Of a stretch of DNA of 64,000 bases, positions 30,945-39,688 are shown one piece after another. The notes under the pieces are model-generated. The model was not told the DNA's origin. It made no database searches and saw only the letters and a list, made by a program, of their open reading frames with translations. The translations under genes and the position numbers were made by a program. Positions within the stretch are counted from its first letter, which is position 1. Each line of letters opens with the position of its first letter. This DNA comes from Arthrobacter ramosus (lineage in GTDB: Bacteria > Actinomycetota > Actinomycetes > Actinomycetales > Micrococcaceae), in assembly GCF_039535095.1 (NCBI RefSeq), contig NZ_BAAAWN010000001.1:2108001-2172000 (forward strand), written 5' to 3'.

Positions 30945-32668
30945 TGTTGCTTCCTTCCAGAAGGGTTTTGCTTTGGTCCCAGTCTCCCACGTGCAGCGTC
31001 CCGGACGGTGTTCCTCAAACCCGCGGTCCCCCAACCGGGCGGCTGCGAGCCGGCGGAATGGCCATCGGTCCAGCGGCGACGGACAGCCGACTCCCCCGCG
31101 GCTATGAGGAACACCAAGCGGCGATGCAACGAGAGTACGGCTGAGCCTACCCACGCTGGATGCAGGACCAGCCACACCAGCAGGATGGTGACAACGGACC
31201 AGAGAATCATGGTGGCGATTCCCGTGGCACCTTCCGGCCACGGCAGGGCCGCTCCCGGAAGTCCTGCGAAAAACCTGGCGATTCCCGCCACCATTGCCGA
31301 GCTGACCCCTGCAACGGCTATCGGAACAATTGCCAGCCACGGAAGTAACGGAACGAGGGGAACCGCAATGGTTCCCAAGATCGTCACGGGTGGGACAAAC
31401 GGAGCAACTGCGATATTCGTCAGCAGTGAGTAGCTGGAGAACTGCGGTTGCAAGGCCATGATGACCGGGCTGCACAGAAGCTGAGCGGCCAAGGGGACGG
31501 CGACGGCGGACGCCAGCCAGGAAGGCACCCATGCTGGAGCCCAAGAGGCGATGGGCCGTGCCAACAGGACAATTCCCAGGGTAGCGAGGACAGACAAGAG
31601 AAACCCCACACTCGTACCAAGCGAGGGATCCAGGATGAGAAGGCCAGTCACGGCAAGGCAGAGAAAGCCCAGGCTCCTCCCCTGCCTCCCGGCACTCAGC
31701 GCGCTGAGGCCGATAGCACCCATGACCGCCGCCCTCAGGACGCTCGCGTCCGGCCCCACCATGATGACAAAGCCCGCCAAGCCACCAAGGGCCGCTACTG
31801 CCGCGACTCCCCTGGCAAGCCGAAAGGTCCTGGCCAAAAGCACCAGGCCGCCGAGAATGAGGCTGCAGTTTGCGCCACTGACCGCAGTGAGGTGAGTGGT
31901 GCCGGTGGTCTTCATCGCCGCCTCCAGGCCTTCGTCCAAGCCGGTGGTGTCGCCCGTGACCATTCCGGGTAGGAGTCCGGCTGCGTCGCCCCGCAACCAT
32001 TCGGCGGCGGAGCCGAAGTGCTTTTTCAACTGCGCTGGACCCTGGGGAATGTTGCCAGGCGCTTCCGGCTTGTGCCGTGTGTCCGCCCGCATGGGTGGGG
32101 TCGCGGCGGCAAGAACACCGGCCTCGACTTGTCCTGGTTTTGCCGCCTTCAGTTTGCCGGCGGTTCTAACCTCCTGTCCCGTGACGACTTGGTTCCAGCC
32201 TTCGCCGCCGGTCAGCAGAATTCTTGTGCGGGAGCGGATGAGCATGCCGTCGGCCGCAATATCGATCACTTCGGCGGGTACGGCCCACCGTCCCGATCCA
32301 CGTGAGTCCGTTCCTAGTTCGCGAGGATCACCCACGATCAACACGTGGATGACAACCGAGTCGCGCGCCGCCGCAGCGTCGGCAACCGGACCGTCCTGGC
32401 GCGGTCCGGCTTCCGCTGCGGCGTGGGCGGCCACGGCCGCTCCGAACAGGCAAGCGACTGTCAACGTGGCGGGAAACGTCCTCAGGCTTCGCGGGGCCAC
32501 GGACCGAGCGGCGAAAAGAAGACACGCGGCGACGGCCAAAGCCGCGCACAAAATTCCAATCCACAGCGAAGGCAGATAGGCGGTCGCAACAGAAACAGCC
32601 CAGGTGAGAATGGCAGAGGGGGCCAGCCGAAGGTCCACGCGGCCCGGGCCGACCTTGACACCACGCAC
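30863..32668 (-). CDS. comEC: ComEC/Rec2-family DNA uptake channel protein
   Basis: A 601-residue membrane protein. Two hydrophobic N-terminal segments, a soluble OB-like region (DUF4131, about 80-215), then a polytopic Competence domain from about 240 (TTHLTAVSGANCSLI, PDASVLRAAVMG) to 510. In transformable bacteria ComEC forms the inner membrane channel for single-stranded DNA. The usual C-terminal metallo-beta-lactamase domain is absent; it ends in a basic Pro/Arg-rich tail that overlaps holA by 82 bp. It directly follows comEA. Confidence 0.88.
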   Translation of the reverse strand: MRGVKVGPGRVDLRLAPSAILTWAVSVATAYLPSLWIGILCAALAVAACLLFAARSVAPRSLRTFPATLTVACLFGAAVAAHAAAEAGPRQDGPVADAAAARDSVVIHVLIVGDPRELGTDSRGSGRWAVPAEVIDIAADGMLIRSRTRILLTGGEGWNQVVTGQEVRTAGKLKAAKPGQVEAGVLAAATPPMRADTRHKPEAPGNIPQGPAQLKKHFGSAAEWLRGDAAGLLPGMVTGDTTGLDEGLEAAMKTTGTTHLTAVSGANCSLILGGLVLLARTFRLARGVAAVAALGGLAGFVIMVGPDASVLRAAVMGAIGLSALSAGRQGRSLGFLCLAVTGLLILDPSLGTSVGFLLSVLATLGIVLLARPIASWAPAWVPSWLASAVAVPLAAQLLCSPVIMALQPQFSSYSLLTNIAVAPFVPPVTILGTIAVPLVPLLPWLAIVPIAVAGVSSAMVAGIARFFAGLPGAALPWPEGATGIATMILWSVVTILLVWLVLHPAWVGSAVLSLHRRLVFLIAAGESAVRRRWTDGHSAGSQPPGWGTAGLRNTVRDAARGRLGPKQNPSGRKQHWLLARSPRPKPPRRTPPAGGTLPRPR

Positions 32669-32669
32669 C

Positions 32670-33581
32670 CTAAACCGTCACCAACGGCAGAAGGGATTCC
32701 ATCATCTTGGGACCTACTCCATCTACCGCATCGAGGTCCTCCACGGAAGCGAACGGGCCATGTTGCTGCCGCCATTCGACGATTCGCTTGGCCAGGACGG
32801 GGCCGACCTTCGGCAAGGCATCGAGTTCCTCAGCGGTTGCGGTGTTGAGATTGACTTTGCTGCCGGCAGAAGTCCCGGATCCTGTGCCACCGGCTGTTGG
32901 AGCGCCGCCTACTGGCCCCACGGGCTGTGACGGAGCCGCCTCCCCCATCCGCGGAACGTGGATTTTCGCAGCGTCCTGCACCACCGCCGCAAGGTTCAGG
33001 CTGTCCAGCTGGGCTGCTGCATCCGCGCCACCAGCGGCCCAGATCGCGTCAACTACCCGAGCACCGGTGGGCACCCTCACAACCCCGGGATTCTTCACCG
33101 CACCCGCAACGTGGACGGTGAGCAGCTGGGCTCCATTCTGTGGTTCCGGAGCCTCGTTGACACCGCCTTTCCTACTTCCCGCATTCGCTCCTGGAGTTCC
33201 TCCCGCATGTGAACTTCGGACGAGCGGCTCAATCGTCGGCTGCCCGGACCAGGACTGCCAGAAGAACCAAACCACCAGCAACAAACAGGGCACGGCCAAC
33301 AACACCGCTACGCGCCATGGTGTGCGCCAGCGAAGCCGCGATGGAGATCCTGCCGCTTCGGACACGTCTTCGATGCCTGACTGCTCCCGCGCATCGGCAA
33401 TACCCGAGCCGGATGTCATCAAGGTGTGCAATGGAAGCAACGGTTCCGTTGTGCTGCCGTGGCTCGGCTGCGCGACTGCCTGATGGTCCGACGGTGGTGC
33501 AAGACGAACAGCGAATCGGAGCCGGGCGGCACTCGCAGCATCGTCCGAGGGTGAGGCTCGGTTCCTGCGTGGCATATCCAC
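32670..33581 (-). CDS. comEA: ComEA-family DNA-binding protein
   Basis: A 303-residue protein with a long polar N terminus, one membrane span near residues 90-110, an SLBB domain (TVHVAGAVKNPGVVRVPTGA) and a C-terminal helix-hairpin-helix pair (KVNLNTATAEELDALPKVGP, VDGVGPKMMESLLP). It would hold incoming double-stranded DNA outside the membrane for ComEC. The GTG start at 33581 has no clear ribosome binding site; ATG 33575 is equally possible. comEC starts 1 bp after its stop. Confidence 0.88.
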   Translation of the reverse strand: MDMPRRNRASPSDDAASAARLRFAVRLAPPSDHQAVAQPSHGSTTEPLLPLHTLMTSGSGIADAREQSGIEDVSEAAGSPSRLRWRTPWRVAVLLAVPCLLLVVWFFWQSWSGQPTIEPLVRSSHAGGTPGANAGSRKGGVNEAPEPQNGAQLLTVHVAGAVKNPGVVRVPTGARVVDAIWAAGGADAAAQLDSLNLAAVVQDAAKIHVPRMGEAAPSQPVGPVGGAPTAGGTGSGTSAGSKVNLNTATAEELDALPKVGPVLAKRIVEWRQQHGPFASVEDLDAVDGVGPKMMESLLPLVTV

Positions 33582-33760
33582 GAGCCTAGAACGTCCGAAC
33601 CCGCAGCAGCAGCCCGGACCGGCGCTATGTGGACAGGGGCGCCGCAGAGTGCCTGTGGAGGATCAGTGGGTGCTCCCAGCAGTGGCGTAGCGCCACGCCG
33701 GGCGGCACCCGCCTCTGGCGTTGCGCACCCCCGGGATACGGGACGCGGCCAACTCCAAAC

Positions 33761-35563
33761 TCATATTTGGAAGTAGTGGTTTTTTCGGGGTGTCCGGTGC
33801 GGGTCGGTGTGGGGTGGCGGGATGAACCAGGGGATGCCGTTGCGGATTTGGATGTGCCAGTCTTCCTTGTGGATCAGGTGGTGGTGATGGCTGCAAAGCA
33901 AGGTCCCGTTCGCGGTGCTGGTGGGTCCGCCCCGGGACCAGTACTCGATGTGGTGGGCCTCGCACCATGGTGCCGGCATGGTGCATCCGGGGAAGGCGCA
34001 GCCTTTGTCCCGCGCGGTGATGGCTTTGCGGATCTGCGGGGGGAAGATCCTTGAGGCCCGTCCGATGTCCAGGACCTGGCCCTCGCCGCCCAGGACCACG
34101 GGGATGATGTCCGCGTCGCAGGCGAGTTTGCGCAACGTCGCCGCCGGGACGGGCCCGGTGAACGTGAAGGACCCGGTGCCCGCGCCCTGCCGGGGTCGGT
34201 TGAACAGGGCGGGCTGCCCGGACTGCGAGGGCTGCCCGGACTGTGAGGCTTGCCCGGACCGTGAGGCTTGCCCGGATTGCGGGTCCTGGCTGTCGTGGGG
34301 GAAGAGTTCGCGGTGGTCGATGGTGGCCAGGATCTGCGGGCGGTGGCCGCCCGCGGCGGGCAGGGACCCCGTGGCCAGGGCGAGCCGGCAGGCGCCGATC
34401 AAACCGTCCAGGAGCTTCTGTGCCCTCGAACGCCGCTCCAGCGCCCCGGTACTCTCCGACGCCCCGGCATCGTCCGACGCCCCGCCCGGGGAATCGGCGG
34501 ACGCATCGCCGGACGCATGGCCGAACGCCGCGCCGGATGGTTCCGCGGAGGCAGGTGCTGTGCCTTGGGGTGTGCGGGTGCGGGGGTTGGCGGCGGTGTT
34601 CATGACCGTGAGCAGGTGTTCGTATTGCTCGGTGGTGGCGAAGATCTCCACATGCGCCAGCCCGTGCTTGGGACGGCGCAGGAACGCCCCTTGATGGTGG
34701 CGGAGGGATTCTTCGGACGGTTCCGGGCCGTCCTGGTCGATCGCCTCGACCCAGCGCCGGGCAACCCTGGCCAGGAAGTCCTGGTCGTTTTCCTCCGCGG
34801 TGCGGGCCAGGGCGTGTTCCATTTCCGCGGCCTTCTCCGGGCTGCACAGCGGACGCACCTTCGCCACGGCCATCGTGATGATCCCGGCCGAACCGGACCC
34901 GATCACCCCGGAGGCCAGCGCCGCGGCCGTTTCCCCGTGCCGGGCAGGGACCGTCTGCCCGGTGAGGCCCCGGCCCGGCAGCAGCTCCCGGGCCAGGGCG
35001 AGCCGGCGCCTGGCCTCGGCGGCACTGATCCGCAGCAACGACCGCAGATGCTCGGCCGTGGACCTGAACTCCCCGCCCCGGGCGCTCCCCGTCCCCATGG
35101 AAGAAGCCGCACCACCCTGCGCGTCCGCGTCGCCCGCCGTGACCCCGGAGGTCCAGCCCGCGCCGGAGCCGGTATCCGCGTCAGCGGCCCAGCCCCCTGT
35201 CCAGCCGGGCGGGGTGGCGGGTTCATCGCTCCGGGCCCGGTCCAGCCCCGACGCGGCGAGCACCTGGAGATAATCCAGGGTGCGGGAGAGTTCCTCCACC
35301 CCGGACGCGAACGCGACAGCCTCCTGGAAACCCGTGACTCCGACGTCGTCGGCCGCCTTTTCGGCCAGCGACCTCACTGCGGCCACCGACCGGTCCAGAG
35401 CGGCCAGCGGACCGCCCCGGTCGGGAGGATCCACCACCGTCAGCCCGCCCGGAGGCCCGCCCGGGACCCCGGCAAAGCGCGGACCACGGGCATAACGGGA
35501 CACTCCGAAGAACCCGCGGGACACGGGGCCCTGCCGGGTGTCGAAGTATCCGATCGCTTCCAT
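33761..35563 (-). CDS. DUF222 and HNH endonuclease domain protein (13E12 repeat family)
   Basis: A 600-residue protein with an N-terminal DUF222 region (about 60-360) and a C-terminal HNH nuclease site (GCAFPGCTMPAPWCEAHHI, then SHHHHLIHKEDW), with zinc-binding Cys and catalytic His residues. A disordered Gly/Ala/Ser/Pro-rich linker holds a short Ser-Gly-Gln repeat (GQASQSGQPSQSGQP). This family is abundant in actinobacterial genomes and often present in several copies. Its role is not established; some copies are linked to mobile elements. Confidence 0.85.
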   Translation of the reverse strand: MEAIGYFDTRQGPVSRGFFGVSRYARGPRFAGVPGGPPGGLTVVDPPDRGGPLAALDRSVAAVRSLAEKAADDVGVTGFQEAVAFASGVEELSRTLDYLQVLAASGLDRARSDEPATPPGWTGGWAADADTGSGAGWTSGVTAGDADAQGGAASSMGTGSARGGEFRSTAEHLRSLLRISAAEARRRLALARELLPGRGLTGQTVPARHGETAAALASGVIGSGSAGIITMAVAKVRPLCSPEKAAEMEHALARTAEENDQDFLARVARRWVEAIDQDGPEPSEESLRHHQGAFLRRPKHGLAHVEIFATTEQYEHLLTVMNTAANPRTRTPQGTAPASAEPSGAAFGHASGDASADSPGGASDDAGASESTGALERRSRAQKLLDGLIGACRLALATGSLPAAGGHRPQILATIDHRELFPHDSQDPQSGQASRSGQASQSGQPSQSGQPALFNRPRQGAGTGSFTFTGPVPAATLRKLACDADIIPVVLGGEGQVLDIGRASRIFPPQIRKAITARDKGCAFPGCTMPAPWCEAHHIEYWSRGGPTSTANGTLLCSHHHHLIHKEDWHIQIRNGIPWFIPPPHTDPHRTPRKNHYFQI

Positions 35564-35638
35564 GGAAACACTCTGCCAGGAGGCTACGACAAAATAAGGC
35601 CGTCGCTCAGGGAGTGTGCCCGCGCACCTTGCCCGCGG

Positions 35639-36649
35639 CTACGGGTGGCTCCGCGCAGGGAGCGTCGTGGCGCCAGGGGTACTGCTTTCCCCGACAACGA
35701 CGGCCAAAACGCCGAGCCCGGCGTGGGCCGCCAGCACGGCCGGCAGGGCGCTGATCTGGGCAGGCGGGCAGCCGAGGCATTTCTCTCCAAGACGGGCCGC
35801 GAGCCGCTCTGCCTCTGCCAGGTTTCCAAAGTGATGCACGGCGAGCCGCGATTGCCCTACTGGCCGGGAATTGACGTCGGCAGCAACGATTTCTTCAAGC
35901 CGGGCGACGGCTCTGGCAGCCGAGCGCACCTTCTCGAGCGGTACGATCTTGCCGTCGTCGACCGCGAGGATCGGCTTGATGGACAGCATTGTCCCGAGCC
36001 ACGACGCGGCAGTGCCGATTCGTCCGCCGCGCCGCAGTTGCTCAAGGCTCGGCACATAGAAGTAGACCTTGGTGCGGGCCAATCGCTCCTCGGCAAAGTG
36101 ACGGACTTCGGCTGCCGAACGGCCGTCTGCGGCGGCAACGAGCGCGCTTTGGACGCCCATGCCTTGCGCCATTCCCACGGTGCGGGAGTCGATGACTTCG
36201 ACGGGGATGGAGACGCGTTGCGCAGCCAGCCTTGCGGCGTCCGCGGTGCCGGACAGTCCTGCTGAAATGTGGATGGAGACGACGGCTTCGAAGCCGCGGT
36301 CCCGGGCGGCGAGATAGGCCTGTTCGAACTGGCCGGGCGAAGGACGTGAGGTCTTCACGGACGATCCCGCCGCCAGGGCCAGTGCGAGGGTCTGGGTGAT
36401 GTCGTCTTCCCCCTCGCCGTAGATCTCTTCGCCCACCAGGACCGGCATTGGCACGACGGCGAGGCGGCCGTCGGCAACGAACGCCTTGACCCATTCGGCC
36501 GGGAGTGCGGCTGCCGAGTCGGTGACGACGGCGGTGCGCACGGCGACGGGCGCCGGCTCAGTTCCGGTGCGGCCCGGCGTCGTGGACTGGCGCAGGCGGG
36601 CCAAACGTTCCTTGAGCCACAACCAAGCGGGTGGTTCGCGGTCCGTCAA
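35639..36649 (-). CDS. DegV family protein (fatty acid-binding)
   Basis: A 336-residue protein with the DegV fold. Typical blocks are VVTDSAAALP, VKTSRPSPGQFEQAY, IHISAGLSGTADAARLA and VIDSRTVGMAQG; the conserved Ser and Thr residues bind a fatty acid carboxylate. Related FakB proteins hand fatty acids to a kinase FakA; no fakA-like gene is in the window. TTG 36649 is chosen for the AGGAGG located 7 bp upstream. Confidence 0.88.
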   Translation of the reverse strand: MTDREPPAWLWLKERLARLRQSTTPGRTGTEPAPVAVRTAVVTDSAAALPAEWVKAFVADGRLAVVPMPVLVGEEIYGEGEDDITQTLALALAAGSSVKTSRPSPGQFEQAYLAARDRGFEAVVSIHISAGLSGTADAARLAAQRVSIPVEVIDSRTVGMAQGMGVQSALVAAADGRSAAEVRHFAEERLARTKVYFYVPSLEQLRRGGRIGTAASWLGTMLSIKPILAVDDGKIVPLEKVRSAARAVARLEEIVAADVNSRPVGQSRLAVHHFGNLAEAERLAARLGEKCLGCPPAQISALPAVLAAHAGLGVLAVVVGESSTPGATTLPARSHP

Positions 36650-36706
36650 GGGAGCCTCCTGGAGCTGGTGGCCGGCCGCCGGCAAGCGCCGGCGGCCGTT
36701 TCCCGG

Positions 36707-39259
36707 CTATGCCGGGACGATGTTCACCAGTTTAGGCGCGCGCACGATCACCGTACGGATGCCGCGGCCATCGAGTGCCCGCTGCACGTTTTCGCTGGCC
36801 AGGGCAAGTTCGCGCAGGGCGTCCTCACTGATGTCCGGCGAGACGTCCAGGCGGTCGCGGACCTTGCCCTGGACCTGCACGACGGCCGTCGCGGTGTCCT
36901 GGACAAGAAGCGAGGCATCGTGGGAGGGCCAGCCAGCGTTCGCCACGGAGGCCGGGTGGCCCAACTGGTTCCACAGGTCCTCGGCTGTGTACGGCGCGAA
37001 GAGGCTCAGGATGACTGCCACGGCTTCAGCCGCTTCACGGACGGCGGGGTCTGCCCCACCGGCACCGGAGTCGATGGTTTTGCGGGTCGCGTTGACCAGC
37101 TCCATCAGCTTGGCGACCACGACGTTGAACTTGTTGTTGTCCAACAGCTCGGCGGCGTCGGCGATGGTCCTGTGGGTGACGGTGCGCAGCGCGCGGTCTC
37201 CAGTGGAGACATCGACGCCGGGGTCGCTTGCGACGTCCTGGCCAAGGCGCCAGGCGCGGGCAAGGAATTTTGCGGAGCCGGACGGCGAGACATCTGCCCA
37301 GTCGACATCGTCTTCGGGCGGGGAAGCAAAGACCATGGTCAAGCGGACGGCATCGACACCGAACTTGTCCAGTTGCTCGCCAAGGTCCACGCCGTTGCCG
37401 AGGGACTTGCTCATGGCCTTGCCGCCATTGAGGACCTGCCCCTGATTGAGCAGGGCGCTGAAGGGTTCGTCCGCGGCGAGCATGCCCATATCGTGGATGA
37501 CCTTGGTGAAGAAGCGGGCGTAGAGCAAGTGCAGAATGGCGTGCTCGACGCCGCCCACGTACTGGCCGACCGGCATCCAGTCGTTGATCTTGGCCGGATC
37601 GAACGGACCCTCTGTGTAGTGCGGGGAAACGAAGCGCAGGAAGTACCAGGACGAGTCAACGAACGTGTCCATGGTGTCCGTGTCGCGCTGGGCGGCCCGT
37701 CCGCAGTTCGGGCACTCGACGTTGACCCAGTCCAGTGCCGCGGCGAGAGGAGACGTGCCCCTCGGCGACAGCGCCTCGCCACGCAGGTTTTCCGGCAGCC
37801 TGACAGGCAGTTGATCGTCCGGCACCGGCACCTCGCCGCATTCGGCGCAGTGGATGATGGGGATCGGGGTACCCCAGAAGCGCTGGCGGCTCAGGAGCCA
37901 GTCGCGCAGGCGGAAGTTGACGAACTTCTCCCCAGTGCCCAGCTTCTCCAGGATGTCGATGGCTGCGGGGATGGCCTCGGCCTTGGACAAACCGTCCAGT
38001 TCGCCGGAGTTCATCAGGGTGCCCTCGCCCGCAGTCGCGATACCGGTTTCCGCCGGGTCTTCCCCGCCGGTGTTCAGGACCGGACGCACCGGCAGGTCAA
38101 ACGCGCGGGCGAAGTCGAGGTCGCGCTGGTCGTGTGCGGGTACCGCCATGATGGCGCCCGTGCCGTAGTCGGCGAGCACGTAGTCGGCTGCCCACACGGG
38201 CAGCTTTTCACCGTTGAGCGGGTTGACGGCGTAGCGGCCGGTGAACACGCCGGTCTTCTCGCGCTCAGTGGACTGGCGCTCGATGTCCGACAGGGCCTTG
38301 ACCTTTTCGCGGTAGGCCATGAGGGAGTCGTGGTGTTCGGGCGTGACCAGGTCCAGCGCCAGGTGCGCGTCCGCGGCGACGACGAAGAATGTTGCGCCAT
38401 ACAGGGTGTCCGGGCGGGTGGTGAAGACGGTGACTTCGCGCTCGGCGCGGCCGTCCGTGGCTTCGATCGCGAACCGGACGTGTGCACCCTCGGAGCGGCC
38501 GATCCAGTTGCGCTGCATGGCGAGCACACGCTCTGGCCAGTGCCCCTGGAGCTCGGACATATCGTCCAGCAAACGGTCGGCATAGTCGGTGATCTTGAAG
38601 TACCACTGGTTCAGGGACTTCTTCGTGACAGGGGTCCCGCAGCGTTCGCACGCGCCGTTGACCACTTGTTCGTTCGCCAGGACGGTCAGGTCCTTCGGGC
38701 ACCAGTTGACCGGGGAATCCTTGCGGTAGGCCAGCCCGCGCTCGTAGAAGCGCTTGAATAGCCATTGCGTCCAGCGGTAGTACTCCGGGTCCGAAGTGTG
38801 CAATCGGCGGGACCAATCGGCAGAGATGGCGTAACGCTTGAACGATGCGGCCTGCGTATCGATGTTGGCGTACGTCCACTCGCTGGGGTGTGCGTTGCGC
38901 TTGATGGCGGCATTCTCCGCCGGCAGGCCGAAGGAGTCCCAGCCGATGGGGTGCAGGACGTCGAAACCCTTCTGGCGAAGGTACCGCGCCACGACGTCGC
39001 CCATCGCGAAGGCCTCGGCGTGGCCCATGTGGAGGTCGCCAGATGGGTAGGGGAACATGTCCAGGACGTAGCGCCGCTCGCGGGAGCCGTCGTCAACAGG
39101 AGTGAAGACTTTGAGATCTTCCCAGACCTGCGGCCACTTGGCCTCCATTGAGGCGAAGCTGTAGACACCCTCCTCGGGCGTCTCGCCTGCCACTGTTGAC
39201 TGTGCTCCGGTTTCTGTCTCCGGCTGAACGCTCACTGCTGCCCTCTTCTGTTCTTCCAT
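36707..39259 (-). CDS. leuS: Leucyl-tRNA synthetase
   Basis: An 850-residue class I synthetase that charges tRNA-Leu. The HIGH motif is HMGH at about 77-80 ([11 protein letters not shown]). The CP1 editing domain includes TTRPDTLYG and [16 protein letters not shown]. Zinc-type CxxC pairs are present. The KMSKS loop reads AMSKS ([12 protein letters not shown]). ATG 39259 follows AGGAGG at 10 bp; a GTG ten codons on with AAGAGGG upstream is an alternative. Expression is probably controlled by a leucine leader peptide and terminator at 39301-39399. Confidence 0.95.
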   Translation of the reverse strand: MEEQKRAAVSVQPETETGAQSTVAGETPEEGVYSFASMEAKWPQVWEDLKVFTPVDDGSRERRYVLDMFPYPSGDLHMGHAEAFAMGDVVARYLRQKGFDVLHPIGWDSFGLPAENAAIKRNAHPSEWTYANIDTQAASFKRYAISADWSRRLHTSDPEYYRWTQWLFKRFYERGLAYRKDSPVNWCPKDLTVLANEQVVNGACERCGTPVTKKSLNQWYFKITDYADRLLDDMSELQGHWPERVLAMQRNWIGRSEGAHVRFAIEATDGRAEREVTVFTTRPDTLYGATFFVVAADAHLALDLVTPEHHDSLMAYREKVKALSDIERQSTEREKTGVFTGRYAVNPLNGEKLPVWAADYVLADYGTGAIMAVPAHDQRDLDFARAFDLPVRPVLNTGGEDPAETGIATAGEGTLMNSGELDGLSKAEAIPAAIDILEKLGTGEKFVNFRLRDWLLSRQRFWGTPIPIIHCAECGEVPVPDDQLPVRLPENLRGEALSPRGTSPLAAALDWVNVECPNCGRAAQRDTDTMDTFVDSSWYFLRFVSPHYTEGPFDPAKINDWMPVGQYVGGVEHAILHLLYARFFTKVIHDMGMLAADEPFSALLNQGQVLNGGKAMSKSLGNGVDLGEQLDKFGVDAVRLTMVFASPPEDDVDWADVSPSGSAKFLARAWRLGQDVASDPGVDVSTGDRALRTVTHRTIADAAELLDNNKFNVVVAKLMELVNATRKTIDSGAGGADPAVREAAEAVAVILSLFAPYTAEDLWNQLGHPASVANAGWPSHDASLLVQDTATAVVQVQGKVRDRLDVSPDISEDALRELALASENVQRALDGRGIRTVIVRAPKLVNIVPA

Positions 39260-39300
39260 GACGGTTTTGCCTCCTGCTCCGGGCCCGGAAGGTCCCGGAC

Positions 39301-39327
39301 ACACAAAAGCCCCTCGGCAAGGAGGGG
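39301..39327 (-). terminator. Intrinsic terminator/attenuator upstream of leuS
   Basis: On the minus strand CCCCTC-N6-GAGGGG is followed by CTTTTGTGT. It lies between the leader ORF at 39373-39399 and the leuS start, so it can act as the attenuator that is relieved when leucine supply or charged tRNA-Leu is low. Confidence 0.75.
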
Positions 39328-39372
39328 CGGCCGCTCGGTTCGCGATGGTTTAGATCGACGTATACCGGGCGG

Positions 39373-39399
39373 CTAGCTAAGCAGAAGGATCGCACGCAT
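39373..39399 (-). CDS. leuS leader peptide (leucine-codon attenuator)
   Basis: A nine-codon ORF, MRAILLLS plus TAG, with three consecutive Leu codons (CTT CTG CTT). A TAAGGT -10 box (39411-39406) ends 6 nt before the ATG, pointing to a leaderless transcript. An intrinsic terminator follows 46 nt after the stop. It shares RA..LLLS with the leuA leader at 8057-8104. The ORF and terminator are directly visible; attenuation is inferred. Confidence 0.7.
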   Translation of the reverse strand: MRAILLLS

Positions 39400-39405
39400 A
39401 AAGCC

Positions 39406-39436
39406 ACCTTACCGCTTTGTTATGTGTTGTGTGCAA
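39406..39436 (-). promoter_or_regulatory. Putative leuS promoter
   Basis: TAAGGT at 39411-39406 fits TAnnnT, and its position fits a start on the ATG of the leader peptide. TTGCAC at 39436-39431 is a possible -35 box, but the 19-bp spacing is long. Confidence 0.4.
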
Positions 39437-39508
39437 ACACGCTACAGACGCCGCGAGTAGGTGAAGGTTGAGGGAGGCCGCACTTCGCGTCGGCGAGCAG
39501 CCCCCTGA

Positions 39509-39586
39509 GAAAAGGGGCCGGTGACTCCCCGCCATGGTGTGGTGGGCACCGCGAAGCGGGCGGGCGGGAGTTACTGGCCCCTTTTC
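39509..39586. repeat. Long imperfect inverted repeat between leuS and glpK
   Basis: Left arm 39509-39533 (GAAAAGGGGCCGGTGACTCC and 5 more bases) pairs with 39563-39586, whose end reads GGCCCCTTTTC, with three mismatches or gaps and a 29-nt loop. No coding sequence is seen here. It could be a terminator, a folded RNA or a small repeat element. Confidence 0.6.
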
Positions 39587-39618
39587 GGGGCGAGCACAAC
39601 TAACTCGGCGGGCGGGGC

Positions 39619-39654
39619 AGGGGCCGCCCCATCGAAACAGGTGAGGCGGCCCCT
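39619..39654. terminator. Hairpin downstream of glpK
   Basis: AGGGGCCGCC and GGCGGCCCCT form a perfect 10-bp stem with a 16-nt loop, 35 bp after the glpK stop. No T-run follows on the minus strand, so termination efficiency is uncertain. Confidence 0.5.
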
Positions 39655-39688
39655 AACTTAGGTGCGGCGCGAACAGTAAGCGTGAGGC

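Noticed and set aside
30945..32000. N-terminal extension of holA by over 350 residues
   Set aside because: The extra sequence is a frame-shifted read through comEC; the TTG at 30944 with GGAAGG gives the normal delta-subunit length.
33663..34847. 394-codon minus-strand frame
   Set aside because: Overlaps the DUF222-HNH gene in another frame and is Pro/Arg-rich shadow sequence.
39300..39420. T-box riboswitch upstream of leuS
   Set aside because: No T-box consensus or specifier stem seen; the Leu-codon ORF plus terminator explains the region better.
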